Assembly: GCF_001659605.2 (NCBI RefSeq)
Contig: NC_035164.2
Coordinates: forward strand, 6,871,622-6,935,621
DNA length: 64,000 bases
Source: Manihot esculenta
Lineage: Eukaryota > Streptophyta > Magnoliopsida > Malpighiales > Euphorbiaceae
Direction of reading: 5' to 3'
Under the pieces are notes generated by a model. That model was not told the origin of the DNA, ran no database searches, and saw only the letters and a program-made list of their open reading frames with translations. Both the position numbers and the translations under genes were made by a program. This document shows, piece after piece, positions 11,490 through 21,988 of the stretch (the first letter of the stretch is position 1; the number at the start of each line of letters is the position of its first letter).

Positions 11490-11735
11490 GAAAATGACCG
11501 GAAGCTCGTCATGGATGGAAAATATTCGAAAGCTTGTCACAACTGGAAAATACTCGGAAGCTCGTTAGGGCTGAAAAATACTTGGAAGCTCGTCACAGCT
11601 ATAAAATACCCATAAGCTCAATAGAGCTGGAAAATGATTGGATGCTCGTCAGGGCTGGTTGGGACGAAAAAATGCCTGGAAGCTCACTAGGGGTAGTTGG
11701 AGCAAGAAGAAAGTCCGGAAACTCACCAAGGTATT
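11490..11735 (+). repeat. Tandem array of about eight 31-bp units
   Basis: Repeats of the form GGAAAATACTCGGAAGCTCG followed by TCAGGGCT or TCACAGCT run through this stretch at about 31-bp spacing. It sits between the 82-bp array and the right-hand direct repeat. The frame running through it (11534-11797) is simply repeat translation. Confidence 0.75.
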
Positions 11736-11828
11736 ACTATATCGTTCGAATCAATTTTATCCAGGCGCTGAGCAAAATCTTGGACCGAGCTGATTGACAA
11801 GAAAAAGCAAGAAAAAAGCAAGGACAGC

Positions 11829-12240
11829 ACGTGCTCAGCTCAAATAGAAGCTGACTTAGTTTGATAGACTGAATTAAGGCTCAGGACAACCAGTATGATT
11901 TACACTTCAGAAACGTGACACATTTTTCACGATCAGGCTACTAGGAGGATACCCACTAGGCTAACAACCGGGTGTCAGTCTTGATTAATAAGATTCTCAA
12001 GTCATGACCGGTGTTAAGTTTGGTTATTGTTTATAGCCATAAGGTAATTGTCATTTATGGACAAGAACAGGCAAACCGATGCGAGTATAAAAGGTCAATC
12101 TAAACGAGCCACAAGCTCCAGATCATGAAAACAACTGTCACTTTCGAATCTAAAAAATCAAAGACCTGTGGAGGATTTCTAATATTACACAATATTCGCC
12201 TAAAATAAATCATGAGCTGTCACCAAAATACAAGGTCATG
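11829..12240 (+). repeat. Direct repeat (right) of LTR-like element
   Basis: This is the second copy of the 10291-10700 repeat, followed by a region up to about 12540 that resembles the R/U5 part of an LTR (CTCTCCTGAAGAGGTC repeated, then GTAATTATGGGATCTTCGATTAATTAATCGATAAAATTC). The pair may be two LTRs of a short non-coding element, or one LTR with an internally duplicated and expanded U3. I see no convincing target duplication. Confidence 0.55.
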
Positions 12241-12540
12241 TGGTAAGGGTTTGCTAAATCGGCACACGATCCTACTCGTGGAGAGGAAGACCCAAATACT
12301 GTAATGTTTGGTTCTTCATCAAGACCGTCCTCTCCTGAAGAGGTCAACTTTATCCTTCATTAAGACTCGCCCTCTCCTGAAAAGGTCGAGTCTTCACATA
12401 AAGTTATGATTAGCAGGCACAATTCAGCAGACTCTCGTTACGCTTGTAATTATGGGATCTTCGATTAATTAATCGATAAAATTCTCTATCAACGAGCCAA
12501 CCACATCATTTCTATATTTAACTCCATCTTCTTACAGTAT

Positions 12541-13685
12541 AAAAGTTACAATAACAAATATAAAAAAACACAATTCTTATACAACTACTCTTAAGTTCTA
12601 AGCAATTCCTTATTTTTACCTCTCGATTTACTGACTTGAGTGTCGGAGTGTTTGTTATAGGTGCCAACCATCTCACATTTTTTTCAGGTTTAACTAATTA
12701 CAACACAGTACCATTTTTGGATTACATTGATTTTATTTCAGTAGATCGAAATACTCACAATTTATATATATATATATATAATCCGGAGAACGCACCACAA
12801 AAAATATTTAAGAAAAGGCTAGCAGAATTTTTTTAATTTATTTTATTCAATTATTACATTGGGACCTTTCTATTATGGAGACACAAAGTCACATGGGGTT
12901 GCCTTGTTTCGACTCTCCAACCGGTCGAGGCAATGTCATAATTCGTCGTTTAAGGCTTAATTAGTATCCAATTCTTGTTGTTTTCTTTTTTATTTATTTC
13001 AGTATAGATACTATATAAATAATTTATTTTCTAATCAATAATCTAAAAATTATCTATTAAATTTAGAATTAATATAAATTTAAAATTTTTAATCCTAATG
13101 AAAATATTCTATATAATTAAAATTTTCATAATACAAAATAAATTATATATATATATAGAATTAATTTTTTTTAAATAAAATTCAATTGACTGTTCAAAAC
13201 TTATATATTATGATAATCTCAATATACATAAAAATAAACAGAAAATAACATATAGCAAAATTAAATTATGCATATGTATATGTAAGCTAATATATGTGAT
13301 ATATAATATTCACTTAACTATACGTATACATTGACCTCTCTTTTTAATAATATCAATAATATAAACATGACAAAAAAATTAATCAATATTTTCAAAATGT
13401 CATTAACGAACTTTTAATTTTTGAATTTAGAAATAATATTTGAGAATGTAAATTTTAAATTCAATTTTAAAAAGCATGCGTGCTATATGTGTAAAATATT
13501 AATTTCAGATATTAAATTTAAAGTAAGGCTATATTTCACTAAAAAAAGTTTAGGACAATAAATATAAAATTAAAAATTTTGTACTAATAATTAAGATTAA
13601 ACATTAAGTGGGTAAATTTTCTTTTCTATTTATTTAAAAAATATCATATTGTTTTGGTGGGATAAAGTGGTGAAGAATTTAGGGT
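12541..13685. other. AT-rich intergenic DNA
   Basis: No gene seen. A short TA microsatellite lies at about 12764-12780. The 66-codon frame at 12636-12836 has no recognisable features. Confidence 0.5.
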
Positions 13686-13687
13686 TA

Positions 13688-14128
13688 GCATTCGCTCAGT
13701 TTAGTTCAAAATCGAACTGAATCGAATAAATTTAAAATTGAAATTTTGGTATTTATAAAAATTGAATCAATTCGATTTTGATCAGAAATCAAATTAAATC
13801 GAACCGGTTTAATTCGGTTTGATCAATTTAAATTTTTAATAAATTTTTATTTTTTACACTTTATTTTTAATATTTTAAAATTTAATTGGAATATTTTAAC
13901 CTTAATATAATCTAATCTCTCTATATTATTGAAAATAGTATTATTGAAAATAATATACTATTATCGAACTAAATCAAAATAATTGAAATTTTTAAAATTA
14001 AAAATCAAAATAATTGAAATTTTTAAAATTAAAAATCAAACCGAATCGAAATAAATAAAAAATTAAATTAAAATTTTAAATTAATTCAATTCGATTAATT
14101 TTTTTAATTTGAACTGAATACCACTTAT
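13688..14128. mobile_element. Decayed inverted-repeat element (MITE)
   Basis: The left end (GCTCAGTTTAGTTCAAAATCG, then ACTGAATCGAATAAATTTAA) and the reverse complement of the right end (GGTATTCAGTTCAAATTAAA, then AATCGAATTGAATTAATTTA) match imperfectly over about 60 bp. The interior holds AACCGGTTTAATTCGGTTTG. There is no coding capacity. The family is probably hAT-like, and similar phrases occur near 5.95 kb and 32.5 kb. No target duplication was established. Confidence 0.4.
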
Positions 14129-14688
14129 CTTAGAATTCCAAACTTAGCAGAATAACCTTAATGTTGTTGCATATTCTCGTGCAGAATAACCCTAAGGTTA
14201 TCTGAGAGAGGTACGTTGAGCCTAGAATATCTCTAGGCAGGACATTAATGGAGAAGTGCCTAATTTTTGACCAAGTGTGAATCCCATCTTTGTAAATAAG
14301 TGTTATTGTGTCACTGTCTGCTCCAAATTATAACAGAAGAATCTGATTGCAGCAACCAACAGCAAATCAAAAACCACCAAACAACTGATAAGACCATGTA
14401 ATAAACAGGAGCAGCCATGCATGAATATGGAGAAAAACAAATAACAATTATTTATACAAAGAATCAAGCAATCTCCCACACATGGACCCCACTTGCATGT
14501 GACATTCAATGGATTCTCAAGACCATCACCCACATGCTCCATTACATGAATTTGGAAAAATCCCATCTCTTCTTTTTTCACTGTTAATAATCTTTCTTCA
14601 TACATTGAACTTCCCCTTCTCATTTTCTCCTATAATTAACAAGTAAGGATTTCCATTTTCTCTCATCTTCAGTTCTCTCTCTCTATAC
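14129..14688. other. Intergenic DNA, no supported gene
   Basis: A minus-strand frame of 106 codons (14303-14623) contains several cysteines and a hydrophobic stretch, but I recognise no family and see no splice or start context. The stretch just before 14689 is pyrimidine-rich and could be a leader of the module that follows. Confidence 0.35.
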
Positions 14689-14689
14689 A

Positions 14690-15000
14690 TGTCAATGGAA
14701 ATGGTGGCTTCAAGTTTCTCAGAGGAGATGTGTGTTTCTTCTGCAATCTTTGTATTTGTTTGCCTGTATCTTCTGTTGGTGGTTATGGAGTCTCCTTGGA
14801 GCAATAATGCAGCTTCTTGGTTATCTCAAGACTGTTGCTTTCCTTCAGTTGCAGAAAAAATGGCGTCTGGGTTCGATTCTAATCCCACAGCAATCTCCAG
14901 CTGAGAATGAAAATTCTCATCTTCTGCGTTGGAAATAAAGAAGAAAATGGAGACTTGGTGAGCCATTTCAATCCATCAATATATACACCCACACGATAAG
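14690..15000 (+). repeat. Stand-alone copy of the U1 3'-flanking module, with a 71-codon frame
   Basis: This is the longest copy of the module found after the U1 genes 7-11 kb away, here without any U1 sequence. A frame starts at 14689 after a CT-rich tract and encodes 71 residues with a hydrophobic segment (FVFVCLYLLLVVM) near the middle. An overlapping frame of 68 residues starts at 14732. The matching frames are broken in the other copies, so coding is not supported by comparison. I cannot name a function. Confidence 0.5.
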
Positions 15001-15829
15001 GCAAGAAAGGATCAACATTCACATCCTTTTTTTCTTTTTTTTTTTTCTTTTAATAATATAAATGTTTTTAACCTTGAATTTATCAGTTTTGAATGTCATG
15101 TTATGGGTATAAAATTTAAAAATTAAATTTATAATTTTCTCGTTCACTTTTTTATAAAAAAAAAGTGTTTTATCCTTAATTTTATTTTATTTTTTATCTA
15201 ATCTCTTTAACCTTTAAACTTTTAAATGGTAGAATAATTTAATTTTTATTACGAATTTTAATATTAAAATGATAAATATGATAAAAATACAGTTGAAGGG
15301 TAATTTGACTTTAAGTGAAAATGTAAGGGGTAAATTATACAATTTTTTGGTAATTTAAATTTCAGATCTTCAATGGGAATATCATGTGCATAAAATATTT
15401 TTAAAGCGCATTATTATATATAAATTTTCAATTTCTGATCTTAATATCAAATTGAGTTTACAATTGAGTTTACAATTGTTCCCAATTAATCCGTCGCTAA
15501 TCTATTTCAACAGATAATTAGCGATAGAAAATTTCTGTTGGAAATCCGTTGCAATATTATTACATTTTTAACAAAAATTTCTTATAAATCCATTGCTAAT
15601 CCGTAAAATTCGATAAAAAAAATAATTTTTTGCTTTTATTTAGATATTTCCTATGTAATTAAATAATTTATAATTAAAAATCATATTTAATATAAATCAA
15701 ACATCATTCATAATAAAATTATAATTCATGTTCATAATACTTAACAATATTCATAAAATTTAAAATAAATCTAAAATTAATATATCAATTTATCGAATTA
15801 TCTGATGGAGAAGTTCTGCAGTCGTGTTA
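15001..15829. other. AT-rich DNA with CACTA-like subterminal motifs
   Basis: No gene seen. At 15488-15610 the motifs ATCCGTCGCTAATCT, TTAGCGATAGAAA and ATCCGTTGCAA resemble those near 18.87-18.98 kb. They could mark the other side of a transposon carrying the nucleoside hydrolase remnant, but no terminal CACTA is visible here. Confidence 0.4.
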
Positions 15830-18750
15830 TGCGGTGAAAATTTTTTTTGGTTCTTCAATGATTATATCTGTGATGAGTTTGTTGCAACGATAAAGCCTTG
15901 ACAGAAAATGGAGGGCAAACGACGCCTCTAGTGTACTGTTTGTCTTCCTCAGCTTTTGCAGGATCTTAGAAAATGAATTTGTTTTGCGTTGGGCGTTGAT
16001 ATTTGGGGGTGACTCAAAAACTGTCTTTGCAGCAAGGGATCAAGAAACATGTTCATTTCTGTATATTCATTAGAATGGATGGTCAACACATTTCCCTTGT
16101 CTAAATTGCTGCTGCTAATGTGTCCTCCAACAACATACACATCCTGCAATGAAAAATATTTTTTAATATTTAATAAAATTTAATATATTTAAAATTTATA
16201 TAATTAAAAAGTAAATAAAAAATTATATTTCTTAATATGTATAAAAAGATAAAATAAATAAAAATTATAGGACGAAAAAGTATTAAAATTATACTATTAT
16301 TACGAAATAAATATCTCATATTCAATATCTTATTTAATCAAGACAAAAATCATAACTGAAAAATAAATAGACAAAATCTGCTGACACACATGACGTTTAT
16401 AAATTATAACTTAAGTTCAATAACAAAAATATGATATGAAAGAAGGAAAAGGAGAGGATTAAAAAAATATGAAAACAATCTAAGCCTCCGTTTGTTTTAT
16501 AAAAAATAATTTTTAAATAATATTTTTATATATTTTTTATTGTTTGAAATATTTAAAAAATTTAATTTACAGTGGTCAAAGAAAAAATCGAGTGGTCAAA
16601 TAAATTATTTATTTTAGTATTATTTATTTATTTATAATGGTTAAATTTAATATATTTATTTATTTTTATATATTATAATAAATAAATTAAGTAAATATAA
16701 TGCATTATTTATATTAGTACTATTTAATAAATAAAAACTTAATATATTTATTTATTTATTTTTTATATATTATAATAAATAAACTTAGTAAATAATATAC
16801 ATTATTTATATTAGTATAATTTAATTCTAATATAATATTAAAATATTAATATTCATGTCATGTCAACCGCCACATCAGCAGTCTTAATTTGATTTCAATT
16901 TTGATTATGAAGTATAATTAACACCAACAAAAGTATTAAAATTTTATATTTTTTAATGTTTTATATATTAAATTCACTGCAATGTAGCTAACTGGGGACA
17001 TTTTGAAGATAATATATTTCCAGGAGGTCTTAACAGCTATTTCTGAATTGACAAGTCCACTGACCTGAATTGACAATCCAAAAATCCACCACTTACTGAG
17101 AAGATTGGATCAGACTACTTGACAGCAAATACAGAATCTCCAAGACCAACTGGAATAACATCACGACCCATCATATGCAGTAAATCACAAACTAAGTCTA
17201 TAGTTGCAGCATTCGCCCAGCGGGTTGGACTTACAATGCAGTAAATCACAAACCCCTCTGCGCCTGTCACCTCCTTTGTGAAGCCATCCTGTCATCATTA
17301 TGTGGAACAAAAGGTTCAAGATATATGAAAATTTTTAAGAATGTAAAACATTAGGTAAATCTTCATACTACAACCTTAACAAGCTTAGAAAGAAAACAAG
17401 CATTTAGAGGTCTATGTTTTAATTAGTCACCTGGCATCTTCCCTTCCCATTCTGCACAATGCAGAATAGATCTCAGAGGCCTGTCTGAACATGTCCACTG
17501 TGAACTCCACCTTTCTTTAGATTGAACTTTGGAACTCTACTGCCATCAAAGAATTAATTCTAACCATCAAAGAATGTTCATATACTCCATTTCAGCAAAC
17601 TCATTTTCTTCATTTTGGTTATGCAAATTACGCAGGCTAGAAACTGCTACACCAGATGTAAATGAATCCCACATGAAATAGCTCTGCAAGATGTTTACTA
17701 GATTATACTTTTGAGAATAGGACTTACATAAGACATTGAGACAAAGAAGCTTCTTAAAGAAAATACCGTATAAAATTGGTCATCGAACTAAGTATCACGA
17801 GCCATTTTCAAGGATTGGAAGCAATATTGTGCCTCATATGTATGCTGGCTGTTCTCAAATGTCTTAAAAAAAATCCTCATTTATAGGAATTGTGTTTGTT
17901 GCATCCAGGGGCACCAGGGTGACTGGTATTCCATAATGGATCAGTCTGTCAAAAGCAAAATTTTAATTAAGTCGGACTGATTTGGGTACTCATCAATACA
18001 TCTCAGACAAACATATTGCAGAACCAGAAAGTTCCTGGTTTCGTTCCCCAGAAAATTCTGATATGGACCAAGAGCAGGACACAAAAGACATCTCCAGTAG
18101 GAAACCTTTCCTTAGGCCATAGTTGGAATCAATGTCTAGCTTTCCTCCAAGACCTACAGGAATAGCTTGTCTGTATCTGCAGCCTCCTGCTGTTGAATTT
18201 CCCTATTCAATATCCATAGATATCAATAAAATTCCTCATTGGCAATATGTTAGTAATCAAGCATGCAATTTTCTTCCTCCTCTTCTTCTTCTTAAATTGA
18301 AAGAGGATGCTAGCTTGAACTCACCTGCTCAATTAATGGAAGATGTCCACCAACATTTGGGATCATAGTACCATCTTCTAGTATTCCACCCTCGCCTCCC
18401 ACTCCAACTGCTATATCGTCGCGGCCCATCATGTAAAGAATGTCATAGATTTGGTTCACAGCATGCCCTGCATCAGTCCATGGATTTGCATTGATAGTAA
18501 TTGCCTGTGCCAAATATGATAACTACAGTCACTGAATCTTTCTTGCAATGGTCAATCATGATTCAAAAATGTAAAATTTCTAACCTGCAACTCAAATTCT
18601 GATCTGTTAAGCTTCAACATGTACAAAAGAGCAAAAAAATCATCAGTATCAACATCTGTATCCAAAAGAATCCGATGTGGTCGAACCATCTGTCGAACCT
18701 GTAGTTGTGTTATGGCGGCAGCGGCGAGCGGCAACGGCGGTGGTGGCAAT
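15830..18750 (-). pseudogene. Two-domain inosine-uridine nucleoside hydrolase, broken
   Basis: Nucleoside hydrolases cleave ribonucleosides to base and ribose; plant two-domain members (NSH3 type) act outside the cell. Minus-strand exons in order: 18585-18700 with the calcium/ribose-binding DTDVDTDD motif; 18326-18504 with [15 protein letters not shown] and [15 protein letters not shown]; about 18130-18230 with YRQAIPVGLGGKLDI; about 17740-17950 with LIHYGIPVTLVPLDATNT; about 17580-17690 with SYFMWDSF; about 17430-17550 with KFNLKKGGVHSGHVQTG; about 17110-17290 with RWANAATIDLVCDLLHMMGR; and 15949-16146 with VYVVGGHISSSNLDKGN. In-frame stops lie at 17788-17790 (TAG) and 17473-17475 (TGA), and frame shifts occur near 18120. 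No clean start precedes the first exon. Exon content fits the family well, so it decayed from a full gene. Confidence 0.85.
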
Positions 18751-18779
18751 GGCGGTGACAGCGTGTTCTGAGAGGAGAA

Positions 18780-18818
18780 GAGTGCAGCGCCGAGGAGAGG
18801 AGAGGAGAGGAGAGGAAA
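18780..18818 (+). repeat. Short GGAGA/GAGAG tandem tract
   Basis: GAGGAGAGGAGAGGAGAGGAGAGG-type repeats follow a GGC-rich patch. They lie between the nucleoside hydrolase remnant and the CACTA-like end. Confidence 0.7.
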
Positions 18819-18859
18819 GGAAGAGTGCGGCTGAAACCAAAAATAGGATGAAAAAGATG

Positions 18860-18970
18860 ATTAGTATTCGTCGCTGATCCATGGCTGATTCTGTCGCTAA
18901 CTTTCTTTTCTTCGACGGAAATAATTTCCGTCGCTAAATCGGTCGCTGATAATCCATTTTTTGTAGTGGT
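18860..18970 (-). mobile_element. CACTA-like transposon end
   Basis: Read on the minus strand from 18970 this is CACTACAAAAAATGG, the start typical of En/Spm (CACTA) elements, followed by subterminal repeats of ATCAGCGACC, TTAGCGACGG, TTTCCGTCG and TTAGCGACAG. The minus-strand frame starting at 18882 (MDQRRIL and then a hydrophobic stretch) begins inside these repeats. The opposite end was not identified with certainty. Confidence 0.55.
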
Positions 18971-20345
18971 TATTAATTAATAACAAATCCTTTGTTAACT
19001 TGTTTAGTAATAAATTATTAATGAATTTACATCCCTCCCTTATTATTAACTTCGGTTCTTTTCTAATGCAACTTCGTTTCGTTCTTATAGTTACGGATTC
19101 AAAATTCATTATTAATTTTATAATGGATTTAGTAATAAATTTATAATGAAATTTAATAATAAATTTATAATTTATTATTAATTTAATAAAATTTTTAATA
19201 TATATATATGAAAATTAAATCCGTTACTAATTAGTAATGGATAGAAATTTTTTGTTAATCTGTTACTAACTTAATAAAATAAACAATAAAAAATATATTA
19301 AAATTATATTTGATTATTAATTTTTTAAAAAATATTAAAAAATTGTATTAAACTATAAATTTATTTTATTATATTTTATATTAAATATTAATTTAATTAT
19401 GATGAACTATTAATTTTATCATTATATTTTACATTAAAGGTTAACTTTTATATTTTAAATTTTATTAATTTTATGAAAAAATTATTATAAATTTATGAGA
19501 AAAATTTAAGAAAATGAAAAAATGTGAGAGAATAGAAGAAAATGAGATATAAAAGAGAAAATAAGGAGAACAAACTAATGATAAAAATGAAGAGAAAATA
19601 AAGAAAAATAAAAAATATAAAGAAAAGAATAAAACAAGATAAAAAAAAAAAGAAAATGGAAGAAAATATGAGAAAAATGAAGAAAACAAAAGAGAAAATA
19701 GAACAAAATAGAAAAGAACCAAAGAAAAAAGTTTGGCTAATACGAAAGAAGATAAAGCAAATGAAAGTATAATGAATAAAAAATAAGAGAAAGTGAAAGA
19801 AAAAATAAAAGAAAATGAAAGAAAAAGAGAGAAAATAGAAGAAAATAAAATAAAAATTAAAAGATAATGGAAAAATTGATAATGAAAACAAATTAAAGAA
19901 AAAATCGAAGAGAATAAAAGAAAAAATAAAATTAAATAACGAGAAGAAGAAAATAAAATAAAAGAAAAATTGAGGAACGAGAAAAAGAGCGGACAAATAA
20001 AAATAGAAAAGCTATATTACAAATTTTAGTAATGGATTCATTAATCTATTATTAATTTTTATATTAATAATGAATTCAATAATAAATTTCTTTTATTATT
20101 AAATTAAAAATAATTTATAAAATTTTAAATTAAAAATATGATATTATTCTTCAAATTTTAGTAATGGAATCATTAATCCATTATAAATTTTTATATTAAT
20201 TAAATCTGTTATTTAATTAAATTATTTATAAATTTAATAATTAATTTTAAAATTTATTATAAATTTATTATTAATATATTACTAATAGTTAATATTTTAT
20301 AACGAATTTCGTTACTAATGTGGACAGATTTTTATAGTGAATGCT
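18971..20345. mobile_element. AT-rich transposon remnant with purine-rich core
   Basis: Repeated short motifs (TAATAACAAA, TTTGTTAAC, TAGTAATAAATT, GTTACTAAT) run from 18971 to 19310 and again from 20030 to 20330. The right edge TTTTTATAGTG at about 20333-20343 resembles a CACTA-type terminus. The pattern suggests a non-autonomous element whose centre is the purine-rich tract. Boundaries and class are uncertain. Confidence 0.35.
19490..19995 (+). repeat. About 500-bp purine-rich low-complexity tract
   Basis: The plus strand is nearly all A and G in imperfect GAAAA/GAAAATGAA units. The minus-strand frames through it (19471-19722 and 19493-19996) are Phe/Ser/Leu-rich low-complexity translations and not genes. 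Confidence 0.85.
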
Positions 20346-21988
20346 CACATAAACTCTGAACCGTTAGATTTTAAAAAGCCAACGTCTATGCATTCGATTT
20401 TATCCAAATATTTTAATTTTTGTAATTTAATTTAAAATAAATTATTAAAATTAAAATATTTTATATAAATTTTATTTTATGATTAAAATTGAAAAGCGAG
20501 CGCTTAATGATGTGACATAACAAATATTTTTATTATTATTAAGTGTGAGTCCCATTTAATCTATAAATAATGAATAATTGATATTAAAAAAATAAAATTT
20601 TATGCGTTTTGATAATTTTATTCAAATATTTTAATTTTAACAATTTATTTTATAATTGAAAGAGATTTGCACATTTTATTATAATTTCAAATCACAAATA
20701 AAAAATGTATTTTTTTATTATGTGAAATTATATAAGGTATTAAACGTTTCATCTATTTGATACTTATATAATACTCTAACACATAATCAATTTAGTAAAT
20801 CTTTTAATTTTAAATTAAATTGTTAAAATTAAAATCTTTAAATAAAATTATCAAATTGCATAAATATGTAACTTTTTTTAATGTCATTATTATTTATTTA
20901 TATATTATAGTGAACATGGTAAAGATCACACTTCCATAATTTTAATTTCAAATTAGAATAAAATTTATGTAAAATCTTTTAATTTTAAATTAAATTAACA
21001 AAATTATAACATTTGAATAAAATCAACAAAACACACGAAAATATTTTACATTTCAAAGTCAATTGCACAACCCCTTCAATTCTTTTTAGTCCGAATAAAC
21101 CATTTAATCAAAATAATTTATCGGTTTATTTTAGAATACATTAATACTTATCAAGATTTTTGAAATTGAATATATAAAATAGAAAAGAAAGCCCTTAAAT
21201 ATATATATAATTTAAGATAATTTATGATGTAGTTTATGTAATTTGGCAAAATCTATATTATAAGAAATAATTTATTTCTTAAATTTTCAAACTATCAACA
21301 AAATAGTGATTTTATTAAAATTTATTATTAAATCTGTAAAAAATTTCACGTTTTTGTAATAATTTAATTTCTATAATTTTAATATTTATAAAAATTTAAT
21401 TCTTTAAACTAACTTATTAAAGTTATAATTTAGTACGTTAAATATAATGATTATTTTATTAATAAAATTAAATTGAATGATGAGTTATAATATTATGTTA
21501 TTTTGATAATATTTATATTCAGAGATTAAATATTGAAATATTTTAATTAAAATTTAAAACACTACATGAAAGTAAAAAAAATTATTAAAAATTATAATTA
21601 ATGTTGGATTCAAGTCAATGTCTTCGTAATTTAATTTAATTGGATTTTTACAATTTTTTTATTATATTTTTGCGTTCGGCTGGTTTCTAACGGAATACTC
21701 ACTCTTACATTCATGTGCGTGTAACGATTTCCCGCATTTGATAGGCTAGCCGGTGGCGGCGAGAATACCAACCACCACCATTGTGGAGATCTCAAAATTA
21801 CCGTCAATATTCATCTAAGAAAATGGCCACTAGATTCTATATTATATAATATAATGGATTGGAAGTTGACCTGCATTGACATATTGGGACGGTATTTTGA
21901 CGTCTAATACAAACAGAGTGATTACAGAGAGCTATTTTGACTCTTAAGTCGACTGTGAAAGCTGAGAGATAGTTTCAAGATTATAGAT
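20346..21988. other. AT-rich region and likely promoter of the ARF gene
   Basis: 20346-21650 is AT-rich with imperfect inverted phrases (AAATTTATTATTAA types) and no gene. From about 21670 the base composition becomes balanced (CTAGCCGGTGGCGGCGAG), and 21800-21988 is the likely promoter and leader of the ARF gene. ATATTATATAATATAATGG at 21838-21856 is a possible TATA region. Confidence 0.45.

Noticed and set aside
14303..14623. 106-codon minus-strand frame rich in Cys
   Set aside because: No family signature, splice support or repeat copy; left as intergenic.
19471..19996. Minus-strand frames of 83 and 167 codons, Phe/Ser/Leu-rich
   Set aside because: They are translations of a purine-rich low-complexity tract; composition explains them.
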